Source: CAWGJF01 sp963715745
Lineage (GTDB): Bacteria > Bacteroidota > Ignavibacteria > Ignavibacteriales > Ignavibacteriaceae
Assembly (NCBI GenBank): GCA_963715745.1
Contig: OY970271.1
Location: forward strand, 1,674,001 to 1,738,000
DNA: 64,000 nt
Direction of reading: 5' to 3'
The translations under genes were made by a program, and so were the position numbers. Below the pieces are notes generated by a model that had not been told where the DNA came from, searched no databases, and saw only the letters and a list, made by a program, of their open reading frames with translations. Each line of letters begins with the position of its first letter. Within the stretch, counting starts at the first letter, position 1. Below, in pieces: positions 35,979-45,433 of the stretch.

Positions 35979-38546
35979 ATGAAATCGATCCTGCTACTGA
36001 TTATATGCATAATCTCTGTTTCTTTGCTTACCGCACAACAGGTGGATTCCATTTTTACGAAAACAGATTCACCCTTTACCGGAAATGATTCACTTCTTGT
36101 AGAAGTCCCGGATTCTCTCAACCTTTCCGCAAACCAGGATGAACAATCAGATATTGATACGGTTATTTATGCTTCAGCTTCCGATTCGCTTATCTTTTTT
36201 GTAAAAGAAAAAAAGATGAGTCTGCACGGAAATGCCAACATAATATACAAACAGACAGATGTTAAAAGCTCGAATATTTATATTGATTTCAATCGCTTTG
36301 AACTACGGGCAGAAGGCAGGTTGAATGATTCATCAGGAATTATGTCGGGCACTCCGGTACTTTCGGATGCAGGTGAAGTCTACGAAGGGCAAACGATGAA
36401 ATATAATTTTAAAACAGGGCAGGGTTCACTTTCAGCGGTCAATACAGAACTACAGGGTGCATTTTATCATGGAGAAAAAATAAAAAAAGTAAGCAAGGAC
36501 ACTTATTTCATAAAAAATGGCAAGTACACAACCTGCGATAAAAAAGATCCTGATTATTACATCTTTTCACCAAAAATGAAAGTAATTCAGAATGATGAAA
36601 TTGTAGCTGAATGGGTCTTCCTGTTTTTTGGTGATGTTCCGTTACCTGTTCCTGTTCCATTTGCTGTGCTTCCATTACAATCGGGAAGAAGATCGGGGAT
36701 TATTGCACCGGTTTTTGGATCAAGTGGAATTTACGGAACTTATTTTTCCAGGTTCGGTTACTTTTGGGCAATAAGTGATTACATGGATTGGAATGCCCAG
36801 GCTGATTATTATACTCGTGGAAGCTACACACTTTACAGTCGTTTCCGCTATGCGAAGCGATATAATTTTACCGGGAGGATTGAAGCATCATACAAAGATT
36901 TTACGCAGGGAGAGTCAACCGATCCGGATTTTAACGAGAAGATTGATTGGGATTTAAGATGGTATCACAATCAAACTATTACTCCCTCGATGCGTTTGGA
37001 TGCGAATCTCGAATTTGCTTCGAGTAATTTTCTTCAAAGAGGTACCGTAAATCCAAATGATTATTTAAGAAACGAAATTATCTCAAATGCGACTCTGTCA
37101 AAATCCTGGGATGAATCAGGAATAAGTACAACGATTAATTATAACCGCAGACAGGTTATTCAAACTAATGATATTTACGAAGTGCTGCCCAGTATTTCTT
37201 TAAGCAAAACCCAAAGCTATCCTTTCAGGTCCGGTTCATCAGAATCCAGCAGAAAGTGGTATGAACTTTTTGGTTATTCCTACAATGGACAATTTCAGAA
37301 TAACAGGAATAAAGTTGATGGAGATTTAAAAATAAGAGGTGGAATAAGACATAATCTAAATTTCGATTTTTCTCCCAAGCTTGGATTTTTTACAATTTCT
37401 CCCAGATTCAGTTACCAGGAAAAATGGTATAACAAACAGATCGAAACATACTTTGTAACAAATGATACAGGAGGAGTTTCATTAGTTACGAAAGACATTC
37501 ATAAAATTGATTTTGTGAGAACATTTGATGCAGGGCTGAGCGCATCAACAAAATTTTTCGGATTTTTTACCCCGCCTATTCCGGGGGTAAGTGCAATAAG
37601 GCACACGGTTACTCCATCTATCTCTTACAGTTACAGACCTGATTTTTCAAAACCATTCTGGGGGTATTATAAAGAATATACTGATACAACCGGTAAGGTT
37701 GTAAAATATGATAAGTTCTCCAGAGAAATATTTGGAGGAGCAAGTCAGGGCGAACAACAGTTGCTGACTTTCAGTATAGGAAATAATTTTGAAATGAAAA
37801 CCACTCCGGATCCAACTGACACTACATCAAAGGAACAGAAAATACAATTGTTAAACTTATCTGCCGGAATGAGTTATAATATTGCTGCAGACAGCTTAAA
37901 TTTTTCTGATCTCAGATTAACTTACAGAACTCAAATAAGTGACTTTTTTGATTTTTCAGGTTCATCAAGTTTTACACCTTACGATTATTCCGGTTCAATT
38001 AATAGGATAAATAAATTTCTAATTGATGAAGGGAAAGGGTTGCTTCGATTAACAAGTTTTAATTTTTCTGTAACTACTCGTCTTTCAGGTGAAAGACTAA
38101 AAACTTCTGAAACAGGTCAGAACGCATCAAATATTAGAGATGATGAATTCGGATTGAAAGATGATCAAAACAATGTTTATAAGGGAATTTATCCTGAAGG
38201 CGATCCTGATTTTAGTATTCCCTGGGACATTTCACTTTCATACAATTTTAATCTTACTCGTCCAACACCAGATAATGAAACAAAATATTCCAACTTAAGC
38301 GGCAGTTTAAATTTTAATCTTACTCCTAAATGGAAATTCTCTGTTACCGGCGGATATGATTTTAAGAATAATGAATTTACTTCACCACAGGTTAGAATTT
38401 CGCGTGATCTGCATTGCTGGATAATGAATTTTACCTGGAATCCTGTTGGTTTTTATCGCGGCTACAGACTTGAAATTAGAGTTAAAGCACCTCAGCTACA
38501 GGATTTAAAAGTAACAAAACAAAACGAGTTTTTTGAAACCAGATGA
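35979..38546 (+). CDS. lptD: Putative LPS assembly outer-membrane protein LptD (Bacteroidota type)
   Basis: The 855-residue protein has a signal peptide. An N-terminal OstA/LptA-like beta-jellyroll follows at about 65-190 (KKMSLHGNANIIYKQTDVKSS, MKYNFKTGQGSLSAVNTELQG when read in parts), and then a large beta-barrel with SGRRSGIIAPVFG and many aromatic-ended strands. This matches the LptD-like proteins of Bacteroidota, expected to place lipopolysaccharide in the outer leaflet. Length is normal. It stands alone after a terminator and 50 bases before a NYN-domain gene. Confidence 0.82.
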   Translation: MKSILLLIICIISVSLLTAQQVDSIFTKTDSPFTGNDSLLVEVPDSLNLSANQDEQSDIDTVIYASASDSLIFFVKEKKMSLHGNANIIYKQTDVKSSNIYIDFNRFELRAEGRLNDSSGIMSGTPVLSDAGEVYEGQTMKYNFKTGQGSLSAVNTELQGAFYHGEKIKKVSKDTYFIKNGKYTTCDKKDPDYYIFSPKMKVIQNDEIVAEWVFLFFGDVPLPVPVPFAVLPLQSGRRSGIIAPVFGSSGIYGTYFSRFGYFWAISDYMDWNAQADYYTRGSYTLYSRFRYAKRYNFTGRIEASYKDFTQGESTDPDFNEKIDWDLRWYHNQTITPSMRLDANLEFASSNFLQRGTVNPNDYLRNEIISNATLSKSWDESGISTTINYNRRQVIQTNDIYEVLPSISLSKTQSYPFRSGSSESSRKWYELFGYSYNGQFQNNRNKVDGDLKIRGGIRHNLNFDFSPKLGFFTISPRFSYQEKWYNKQIETYFVTNDTGGVSLVTKDIHKIDFVRTFDAGLSASTKFFGFFTPPIPGVSAIRHTVTPSISYSYRPDFSKPFWGYYKEYTDTTGKVVKYDKFSREIFGGASQGEQQLLTFSIGNNFEMKTTPDPTDTTSKEQKIQLLNLSAGMSYNIAADSLNFSDLRLTYRTQISDFFDFSGSSSFTPYDYSGSINRINKFLIDEGKGLLRLTSFNFSVTTRLSGERLKTSETGQNASNIRDDEFGLKDDQNNVYKGIYPEGDPDFSIPWDISLSYNFNLTRPTPDNETKYSNLSGSLNFNLTPKWKFSVTGGYDFKNNEFTSPQVRISRDLHCWIMNFTWNPVGFYRGYRLEIRVKAPQLQDLKVTKQNEFFETR

Positions 38547-38596
38547 TTTGGAAAAATAATCGTTAGACATAAGACGTAAAAAAACGGGAATTAATA

Positions 38597-39052
38597 GTGA
38601 AACACTTTATAATTGATGGAAATAACCTGATAGGAAAAATGAAGAACTTGCACTCTCTTCAACGAAAAGATAAGCAGGAGACCAGAGAAAAATTAGCTTT
38701 GATACTAGAAAGGTTTTTCATTAAAAAGAAAATTAAAGTCACTTTACATTTTGATGGCTTTGCTAATGATCCGATAAAAACATCAGGAATAAAAATTATA
38801 TATTCTGAAAACAAAACTGCAGATGAAAATATTAAAAGTCAGATTGAGAAAAGTAAAAAAAGAACAACATTAATAGTTGTCTCTTCTGATAATAATATAA
38901 GAGAATTTGCAAGAGTGTGTTCGTGCGAAGTAATTAAATCAGAAGATTTTGTAAAACAAATTTTGTCTTCGCAAAGCCAGGATGAAGAAGTTGAAAGAAT
39001 AAAAAACATTGATGATCCTGATGAATTTAAAAAACTTTTTGGGGTTGATTGA
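38597..39052 (+). CDS. NYN/PIN-like domain protein (YacP-like)
   Basis: The 151-residue protein begins KHFIIDGNNLIGKM, the first acidic motif of the NYN domain. It continues with LHFDGFA and TLIVVSSDNNIREFAR, which supply the further conserved Asp residues of PIN-like nucleases. A relative, Rae1/YacP, cleaves mRNA at the ribosome, but single-domain members are mostly uncharacterised. The C-terminal DDPDEFKKLFGVD tail is acidic. The start is GTG after CGGGAA; no ATG is available. Confidence 0.75.
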   Translation: MKHFIIDGNNLIGKMKNLHSLQRKDKQETREKLALILERFFIKKKIKVTLHFDGFANDPIKTSGIKIIYSENKTADENIKSQIEKSKKRTTLIVVSSDNNIREFARVCSCEVIKSEDFVKQILSSQSQDEEVERIKNIDDPDEFKKLFGVD

Positions 39053-39389
39053 TCCCAATATCAATTCATCAGCAAATCCACTTATCATATCACTTATTCC
39101 ACCTGCCAGGTTATTAAATAAATTTATTAGAAATTCTTAAAAGTCTGCAATTGTTATTTCTAACTGAATTTCCAATTTATATATCTATTAGAATTTTAAA
39201 AATAAATGTTAATTCATTTTCAATATTTAGATGAATGTTTTATATTGGCAATAGAAAAGAGGAGAAATCCCGCTCAGGGATTTTTATTTACCCATAAAAT
39301 ATTCTGGTAAAATCTGGTTTTAGTCAAACAAATTAAAATAAATTTTAAAAATTAAATCATATTATTCAATTAATTAAAAAGGAGGACGT
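39053..39389 (+). other. Leader region of the BNR-repeat gene
   Basis: The 337 AT-rich bases contain no open frame worth calling. A terminator-like hairpin lies at 39265-39290 and a strong GGAGG at 39381-39385 sets the GTG start of the next gene. Confidence 0.55.
39265..39290 (+). terminator. Terminator-like hairpin in leader
   Basis: AAATCCC (39265-39271) pairs with GGGATTT (39277-39283) around GCTCA, followed by TTATTTA. It lies 213 bases after the NYN gene and 100 bases before the next start, so it may end the upstream transcript, attenuate the downstream one, or end a short RNA. Confidence 0.5.
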
Positions 39390-41624
39390 GTGAAGTATAT
39401 TCTTACTAATCAATTTTTTTCTTCTTTTGTTTTTCTATTCTTTCTTTTTGTTTCATCATCATTTTCTCAAGGGGATAATCCGCTTGTAGATAGAATGCCG
39501 GAGGAAATGCTGCAAATAAATACTAATCCTCTCATGATTTCACAAGCAGTTACGGTTGATGGCTATGATAATTACTACCTTGGAGTTGCGCATTCTGAAC
39601 CGCATGTTTCTCAAAATCCCTTAAGTCCAACCCAGTTCTTTGGTGCATATAATATAAACAATGCATGGTATACTAATGACGGACACGATTGGACATACAT
39701 CGCCCCAAATTTTCAAACTAATCCGAATGGTGATCCCTGTACGGCTTATGATGTTTCAGGAAATCTTTTCTACGAAACGATGTACGGGGGTATAGTTGGT
39801 TGCAAAGTAATCCGTTCAACAGACAACGGAGCGACCTGGTCAAATGCTGTTACATCTGTTTCGGGTGGAGATAAAAACTGGATTGCTGCAGATCAAACAT
39901 CAGGTCCCTATTCAGGATATATTTATACGTCAATGACAAGTACGAGCTTTAATGCTCACAACTTTGCCAGATCAACAGATAATGGTGCAACGTGGACACA
40001 AACATACAGTGTAAGTAATAGTCCGCTTCCCGGCGCAATGATTGCTGTTGGTCCAAGCGGAACTACAGATGGCGGAGCAGTATATTTAGTTACTAATCAG
40101 GGCTCAACTTTTAGTCCTCAATATGGATTTCATGTTTCTACCGATGGTGGTGCAACATTTAATTTTAAATCTCTTCAGTCTTTTGCCGGTTATGTTGGAA
40201 CTAATGTAGGAGGCAGGCACACAGTTCAAACTATGAGAACCCGGCCTTATCCATTTATTGCAGCAGATAACAGTAACGGTGCATACAGAGGAAGACTCTA
40301 TTTAGTATATGCATCAAATACTCCGGCAGGCAATGGAAATAAACCCGACATTTTCTGCCGTTATTCTACTGATATGGGTACAACATGGTCAAATGCTGTT
40401 GTTATAAATGATGATGCAAATACAACAACTAACAATCAGTGGCACCCTTCAATCTGGTGTGATGTTTCATCCGGTCGCTTATTCTGCAAATGGATGGATA
40501 CAAGGGATACGCCTACGAGTGACAGTGCTTATATTTATGCAAGTTATTCAGATGATGGTGGAGTAACCTGGGCAAGTAATCAAAGAGTTTCCAATCAAAA
40601 AATGAAAGTAAATTGGTTGGGAGGAGGCGGACCTTTTTATATGGGTGATTATGATGCGATTGTTTCATCAAATAATCAGGCACTTGCAATGTGGACTGAT
40701 TTCCGACAGCTAAACGAAGGCAGCTACGTTGGCTATTTCCCGGATTTTGCAATGACAATTTCACCGAATATGATAACACTTCCGCAAAATGGCGGTCAGG
40801 TTTTTGTCTCGGTTGATGTTCCGGATGTTAAATTATACGATTCCGATGCAATATTTTCTGCAAGTGTCTCTCCACTTCCATCCAATGGAACAATCACTCT
40901 TGACTTTCCTGGTGGAAATACAATAAGCAGTTTCCCGGGAAGTGTTCAGTTGAGAGTACAGACAAGTGGAAATGTTACAGTTGGTGCATATACAATTACT
41001 ATCCAGGGTGAAGGACTAAACGGAACACCGGTTCACAGAAGAACAGTTGATGTAGATGTAGTTGTACCTGTTGAATTAACTTCATTTGCAGCGAATGTAA
41101 AAGATCAGGATGTTGTTTTGAATTGGATTACTGCTTCTGAGACAAACAACCGCGGATTTGAAATTGAAAGAAGAACAATAAATACTGGTTTTGTTTCTGT
41201 TGGTTTTATAAATGGCAAAGGAACGATAACTGAATCACAGAGTTACAGCTTTATCGACAAGAAAATGTTGCCGGGCAGCTATACTTACAGACTAAAACAA
41301 ATAGATTTTGATGGTTCCTCTGAATATTCACAGGAAGTTGAAGCTAAAATTACAAATCCCATTGATTATGTACTCAGCCAAAACTATCCGAATCCGTTTA
41401 ATCCATCAACAACTATTTCATATTCAATTCCTGAAGATGGAAATGTTACAATTAAAGTTTATGATATTTTGGGTAATGAAGTTGCAAGTTTAGTTGATGA
41501 ATTCAAGCAAGCCGGAAAACACGATTTAGTTTTTAATGCAAGCAATTTATCCAGTGGGGTTTACTACTATAAAATGACTTCAGCAGGATTTTCAAAAATC
41601 AAAAAATTAATGCTTATGAAGTAA
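39390..41624 (+). CDS. T9SS-secreted BNR/sialidase-like repeat protein
   Basis: The 744-residue protein has a signal peptide and a propeller with about five Asp-box motifs (RSTDNGATWSNAV, RSTDNGATWTQ, VSTDGGATFNF, YSTDMGTTWSNA, YSDDGGVTWASN). A beta-sandwich follows near 460-560, then an Fn3-like linker starting PVELTSFAANV, and the T9SS domain (QNYPNPFNPSTTISYS). Asp-boxes mark sialidases and many unrelated surface propellers; no sialidase Arg triad is clear, so enzymatic activity is not claimed. GTG start after GGAGGACGT. A good terminator follows. Confidence 0.83.
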   Translation: MKYILTNQFFSSFVFLFFLFVSSSFSQGDNPLVDRMPEEMLQINTNPLMISQAVTVDGYDNYYLGVAHSEPHVSQNPLSPTQFFGAYNINNAWYTNDGHDWTYIAPNFQTNPNGDPCTAYDVSGNLFYETMYGGIVGCKVIRSTDNGATWSNAVTSVSGGDKNWIAADQTSGPYSGYIYTSMTSTSFNAHNFARSTDNGATWTQTYSVSNSPLPGAMIAVGPSGTTDGGAVYLVTNQGSTFSPQYGFHVSTDGGATFNFKSLQSFAGYVGTNVGGRHTVQTMRTRPYPFIAADNSNGAYRGRLYLVYASNTPAGNGNKPDIFCRYSTDMGTTWSNAVVINDDANTTTNNQWHPSIWCDVSSGRLFCKWMDTRDTPTSDSAYIYASYSDDGGVTWASNQRVSNQKMKVNWLGGGGPFYMGDYDAIVSSNNQALAMWTDFRQLNEGSYVGYFPDFAMTISPNMITLPQNGGQVFVSVDVPDVKLYDSDAIFSASVSPLPSNGTITLDFPGGNTISSFPGSVQLRVQTSGNVTVGAYTITIQGEGLNGTPVHRRTVDVDVVVPVELTSFAANVKDQDVVLNWITASETNNRGFEIERRTINTGFVSVGFINGKGTITESQSYSFIDKKMLPGSYTYRLKQIDFDGSSEYSQEVEAKITNPIDYVLSQNYPNPFNPSTTISYSIPEDGNVTIKVYDILGNEVASLVDEFKQAGKHDLVFNASNLSSGVYYYKMTSAGFSKIKKLMLMK

Positions 41625-41648
41625 TTGATTTATTGTAAAATCATATTT

Positions 41649-41676
41649 AAGGCGGATATTTTATCCGCCTTTTTTA
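41649..41676 (+). terminator. Intrinsic terminator of the BNR-repeat gene
   Basis: AAGGCGGAT (41649-41657) pairs with ATCCGCCTT (41663-41671) around ATTTT, followed by TTTTTATT. It lies 24 bases after the stop. Confidence 0.9.
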
Positions 41677-41746
41677 TTTCATTTAACAATTTTACTTAAA
41701 TTAGAATTGATAAAATGAAAATTATTGAATTTCAAACGGGGCAAAT

Positions 41747-43759
41747 ATGAACCGCATACCTTTATTAATTATCACCACAATTATAATTAATGTTACAATT
41801 ATCCAACCGCAGCAAATCAACTCTGAATATTTCAAAGAAAATATAGAAGTCTATTTCAAGTTTGAAGTGAATACTGCAGATCAGATCAGGCAACTAACAA
41901 AAATAGTTTCAATTGATAATGTTGATGGTTCAACAGTTTATGCATATGCAAATGAAACTGAATTTGATAATTTTTTAAAACTGAATATTGATTATGAAAT
42001 TCTTCCTGCACCCGGGAAACTGATTGTTCCTGAAATGAGCAATAGTCTCAGGGAAATTTCTGATTGGGATGTTTATCCTACCTATGATGCCTATGTTCAA
42101 ATGATGAATAATTTTGCAAATAATTATCCTTCGATTTGCACATTGATAAATGCAGGAACGACAGTGCAGGGCAGAAGTATTTTATTTGTAAAAATATCTG
42201 ATAATGTAAATGTGAGAGAAGCTGAACCTCAATTTATGTACACATCAACTATGCATGGTGATGAAACGACTGGTTTTGTTTTGATGTTAAGATTGATTGA
42301 TTCATTATTAACTTCTTATGGAACTGATACCAGGATAACAAATTTAATTGATAATACTGAAATCTGGATTAATCCGGATGCCAATCCTGATGGGACTTAT
42401 CATGGTGGAAATAATACCGTTTACGGAGCTACAAGATACAATGCAAATGGATATGATTTAAATAGAAACTTTCCAGATCCTGAATATGGAGTGAACCCAA
42501 ATGAGCAGCAGGAAACTTCTGTATTTAGAAATGTTGCGGAGCAAAACAACTTTGTACTTAGTGCAAATTTTCATGGAGGTGCTGAAGTTGTTAATTATCC
42601 CTGGGACACCTGGACTAACGGATACCCCGATTATATTTCCCATCCTGATGAGAACTGGTATGTTTTTATTTCGCATCTTTTTGCAGATACCGCCCAGCAA
42701 TACAGTCCTTCAAATTATATGAATGGTTTTGATGATGGTATCACCAACGGAGGAGCATGGTATGTGATTCATGGAGGCAGACAAGATTATATGAATTACT
42801 TTATGAACAGCAGGGAAGTTACAATTGAAATTTCAGACACAAAGCTACTTCCGGCAACTCAGCTGCCTGCGCACTGGAATTATCTTAAAAGATCCTTTTT
42901 GGAGTATATGGAAAATGTTCTTTACGGAGTTAGAGGAATTGTAACCGACACAAGTGGCTCACCATTGAAAGCAAAAATTACAGTCTTATCACACGATGAA
43001 ATGAATTCTGAAATTTATTCCGATTCGATTAATGGAAACTATCATCGTATGATCGCTCCTGGAAATTATACTTTTGAATTTACTTCCGAAGGATATATTA
43101 CACAAACAGTAAGCAATGTTCTAATAAGTAATTTTAACACAACAATTCTTGATGTTCAGTTAATACCTAACACGGTGCCAGTAGAATTAATTTCATTCAC
43201 TGCAGATTTATCGGAAAATTATGTTTTATTAAAATGGGAAACAGCGACTGAGATTAACAATTCTGGATTTGAAATTCAAAAGCGTAATAAAAATCAACCC
43301 GCAAATAATAATTGGGAAATGATTGGTTTTGTAAATGGATACGGAACCACGATTGAGCATCACAATTATTATTATACTGATGAAAACGTCATGCCCGGGA
43401 ATTATTCTTACAGATTAAAGCAAATAGATTATGATGGCTCATTCAATTACTTAAAAGAAATGGAAGTTGAAATCAGTTTGCCTGATGCGTATGTACTAAG
43501 TCAAAACTATCCAAATCCATTTAATCCTTCTACGAAAATTGCATTTCATATACCTCAAACAGGACTTGTTATTCTAAAAGTATTTGACGTTCTTGGAAAT
43601 GAAAAAGCAACACTTTTAAATGAAATAAAGCAAGCGGGGTATTACGAATTTGAATTTTTCGCCACAAGCGGAGGAATTGATTTACCAAGTGGAATTTATT
43701 TTTATTCGCTTTCTTCCGGCAATTATTCATCCACAAAAAAGATGATTCTTCTCAAATAA
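41747..43759 (+). CDS. T9SS-secreted M14 zinc carboxypeptidase
   Basis: The 670-residue protein has a signal peptide and a propeptide-like stretch to about 120. The M14 domain then has zinc ligands H170 and E173 in MHGDE and H276 in NFHGG, the substrate motifs NPDANPDG and DLNRNFPDPEYG, and the catalytic E361 in EVTIEISDTK. A carboxypeptidase-D regulatory-like beta-sandwich (VRGIVTDTSGSPLKAKITV), an Fn3-like linker (PVELISFTADL) and a T9SS domain (QNYPNPFNPSTKI) follow. It should remove C-terminal residues from peptides outside the cell. Confidence 0.92.
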   Translation: MNRIPLLIITTIIINVTIIQPQQINSEYFKENIEVYFKFEVNTADQIRQLTKIVSIDNVDGSTVYAYANETEFDNFLKLNIDYEILPAPGKLIVPEMSNSLREISDWDVYPTYDAYVQMMNNFANNYPSICTLINAGTTVQGRSILFVKISDNVNVREAEPQFMYTSTMHGDETTGFVLMLRLIDSLLTSYGTDTRITNLIDNTEIWINPDANPDGTYHGGNNTVYGATRYNANGYDLNRNFPDPEYGVNPNEQQETSVFRNVAEQNNFVLSANFHGGAEVVNYPWDTWTNGYPDYISHPDENWYVFISHLFADTAQQYSPSNYMNGFDDGITNGGAWYVIHGGRQDYMNYFMNSREVTIEISDTKLLPATQLPAHWNYLKRSFLEYMENVLYGVRGIVTDTSGSPLKAKITVLSHDEMNSEIYSDSINGNYHRMIAPGNYTFEFTSEGYITQTVSNVLISNFNTTILDVQLIPNTVPVELISFTADLSENYVLLKWETATEINNSGFEIQKRNKNQPANNNWEMIGFVNGYGTTIEHHNYYYTDENVMPGNYSYRLKQIDYDGSFNYLKEMEVEISLPDAYVLSQNYPNPFNPSTKIAFHIPQTGLVILKVFDVLGNEKATLLNEIKQAGYYEFEFFATSGGIDLPSGIYFYSLSSGNYSSTKKMILLK

Positions 43760-43847
43760 AAATATTAGCGGTTCACCAATAAAATGTGTCGCTTTTTATC
43801 TATTATTTTTTATATCTTTGCCTGTCATTCACTAATGCTAATCGTTA

Positions 43848-44663
43848 ATGAAAAATAATTACATACTGTTATTTATATTTCTTGCATTTATTTCTGTAGT
43901 TGTAATTGCAGAAATCAATGAGACAGATCTTATAGGCTGCACTGAATTAAACGGCAGTGGATGTGTTTGTCATTCATTGGATAAAGACACTTCGGTTATT
44001 GTCTGGGTTGAAGGACCTGATACTCTGCATGCAGGCGAAACCGGGATGTACAAAATGTTTATGACTGGCGGCCCTGCTGAAGCTGGAGGTTACAATGTTG
44101 CCGGAAGATTCGGACAAATGGTTTTAGTAGATACATTTTCATATCAAAATGAATACGCATTAAATGAACTTACACAGGCATTTTCACTTCCTTTCCCTTC
44201 TCCTCAGGATACAATTTACTGGGATTTTGGATATACTGCTTCTGATACTTCAGGAGGATGGGATACAATTTATTCATGCGGATTGAGTTTGGTTTGGGAT
44301 TCAATTCCTGATTTTCATGATCGATGGAATTACGGACCTAAATTCCCAATCCGGGTTTTAAATCCGGTTAGTTCTGCTGATAACGCTGAATACTCACAAC
44401 AGAATTTTATATTATACCAGAATTATCCAAATCCATTTAATCCTTCAACTCATATAGATTTTTATTTACCAAAAGCTGAAAATGTAAAGCTGAGTGTATT
44501 CGATGCAACAGGAAGTGAGGTTGAAGTTCTTGTTAATACTTTTATGAATGCTGGAATGCATTCAATTAATTTTAATGCATTAAATCTGTCGAGTGGAATT
44601 TATTTTTATAAAGTGGAAACTGAAGAAATACAACAGGTAAATAAAATGCTTCTTCTTAAATAG
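43848..44663 (+). CDS. T9SS-secreted choice-of-anchor-V-like protein
   Basis: The 271-residue protein has an N-terminal hydrophobic leader, then GCTELNGSGCVCHSLDKD and a beta-rich domain (VEGPDTLHAGETGMYKM, MTGGPAEAGGYNV). This arrangement resembles the choice-of-anchor V (reeler-like) domain, whose start normally carries a CxxCH. Here the motif reads CVCH, one residue short, so heme attachment is unlikely. The T9SS domain begins QNYPNPFNPSTHI and ends KMLLLK. It is convergent with the DUF5683-like gene, 7 bases away. Confidence 0.7.
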   Translation: MKNNYILLFIFLAFISVVVIAEINETDLIGCTELNGSGCVCHSLDKDTSVIVWVEGPDTLHAGETGMYKMFMTGGPAEAGGYNVAGRFGQMVLVDTFSYQNEYALNELTQAFSLPFPSPQDTIYWDFGYTASDTSGGWDTIYSCGLSLVWDSIPDFHDRWNYGPKFPIRVLNPVSSADNAEYSQQNFILYQNYPNPFNPSTHIDFYLPKAENVKLSVFDATGSEVEVLVNTFMNAGMHSINFNALNLSSGIYFYKVETEEIQQVNKMLLLK

Positions 44664-44670
44664 AAATCTA

Positions 44671-45411
44671 CTAGAAATTACTTGTAAAATTTAATGTGAT
44701 TGAAGTTGGAAGATTCGGAGCATTTTTAAATCCAACTGAAACATTCCAGCCCAGTTCTTCTTCTAAACGATTATTATATGATGCAATTAATCTAACAGCA
44801 TTAATTGCACTGGCCACACGGTTTAAAATCATTCCTCCAACTATAAATCTCAAATCATTGTAAGTCTGTTCACTTGAAGTCCACATTGATCTGTATGTTT
44901 TGCGTTCTTCTGCTGATTGCCATTTCCAGAAATACTGATCACGATCATATAATGCTTCAAAATCCCTGTCAAGTGCTTTTTCATTATTATAGGAATCAAT
45001 ATCCGAATAATCACTGATTCTTCCATAATAATCTGCATCTTTATTACTGTTATCAACTCCGGCATGCTGTGCTGCAAAGGATTTATAATTATCTTTCTTC
45101 CACCCAGCGTAGGTATTCATTCCGATATAAGTTCCCCAAAGCAAACCTTCGGCTATAGTAAAATATTTTCCTACATCATAAGAACCAGCGTAAAGTTCTC
45201 CCATCCCCGGAAGAAGAAGTGAGTATATAATTCCAAGTCCGACACTTTTTTTAGATTCATCATAACTTTCAAAAACTGTTTGCTGGTTTATTCCCTGACT
45301 GTTGAGATTTTGTTTGGCTTGATTTTCTAACTGGAGTATTGAATTTGTTGTATTTTGTTGCGAGAAGGAAATAATTGTCAGACTAAAAAAGAACAGCAGG
45401 AAAATTTTCAT
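44671..45411 (-). CDS. DUF5683-like envelope protein
   Basis: The 246-residue protein has a signal peptide (MKIFLLFFFSLTIISFSQQ), then a hydrophobic segment GLGIIYSLLLPGMGELYAGSYDVGKYF typical (in shorter pieces such as LLLPGMGELYAG) of DUF5683 proteins, another hydrophobic helix, a polar Tyr/Asp-rich middle and a C-terminal beta strand ending in Phe, as in outer-membrane-associated proteins. Function is unknown. It follows mtaB by 22 bases on the same strand and may be co-transcribed. Confidence 0.65.
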   Translation of the reverse strand: MKIFLLFFFSLTIISFSQQNTTNSILQLENQAKQNLNSQGINQQTVFESYDESKKSVGLGIIYSLLLPGMGELYAGSYDVGKYFTIAEGLLWGTYIGMNTYAGWKKDNYKSFAAQHAGVDNSNKDADYYGRISDYSDIDSYNNEKALDRDFEALYDRDQYFWKWQSAEERKTYRSMWTSSEQTYNDLRFIVGGMILNRVASAINAVRLIASYNNRLEEELGWNVSVGFKNAPNLPTSITLNFTSNF

Positions 45412-45433
45412 AGTTTTTATTTTCTATTTAATT

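Noticed and set aside
43767..43793. Weak hairpin AGCG/CGCT followed by TTTTTATC after the carboxypeptidase gene
   Set aside because: Only four strong base pairs with a mismatched extension; too weak to call as a terminator.
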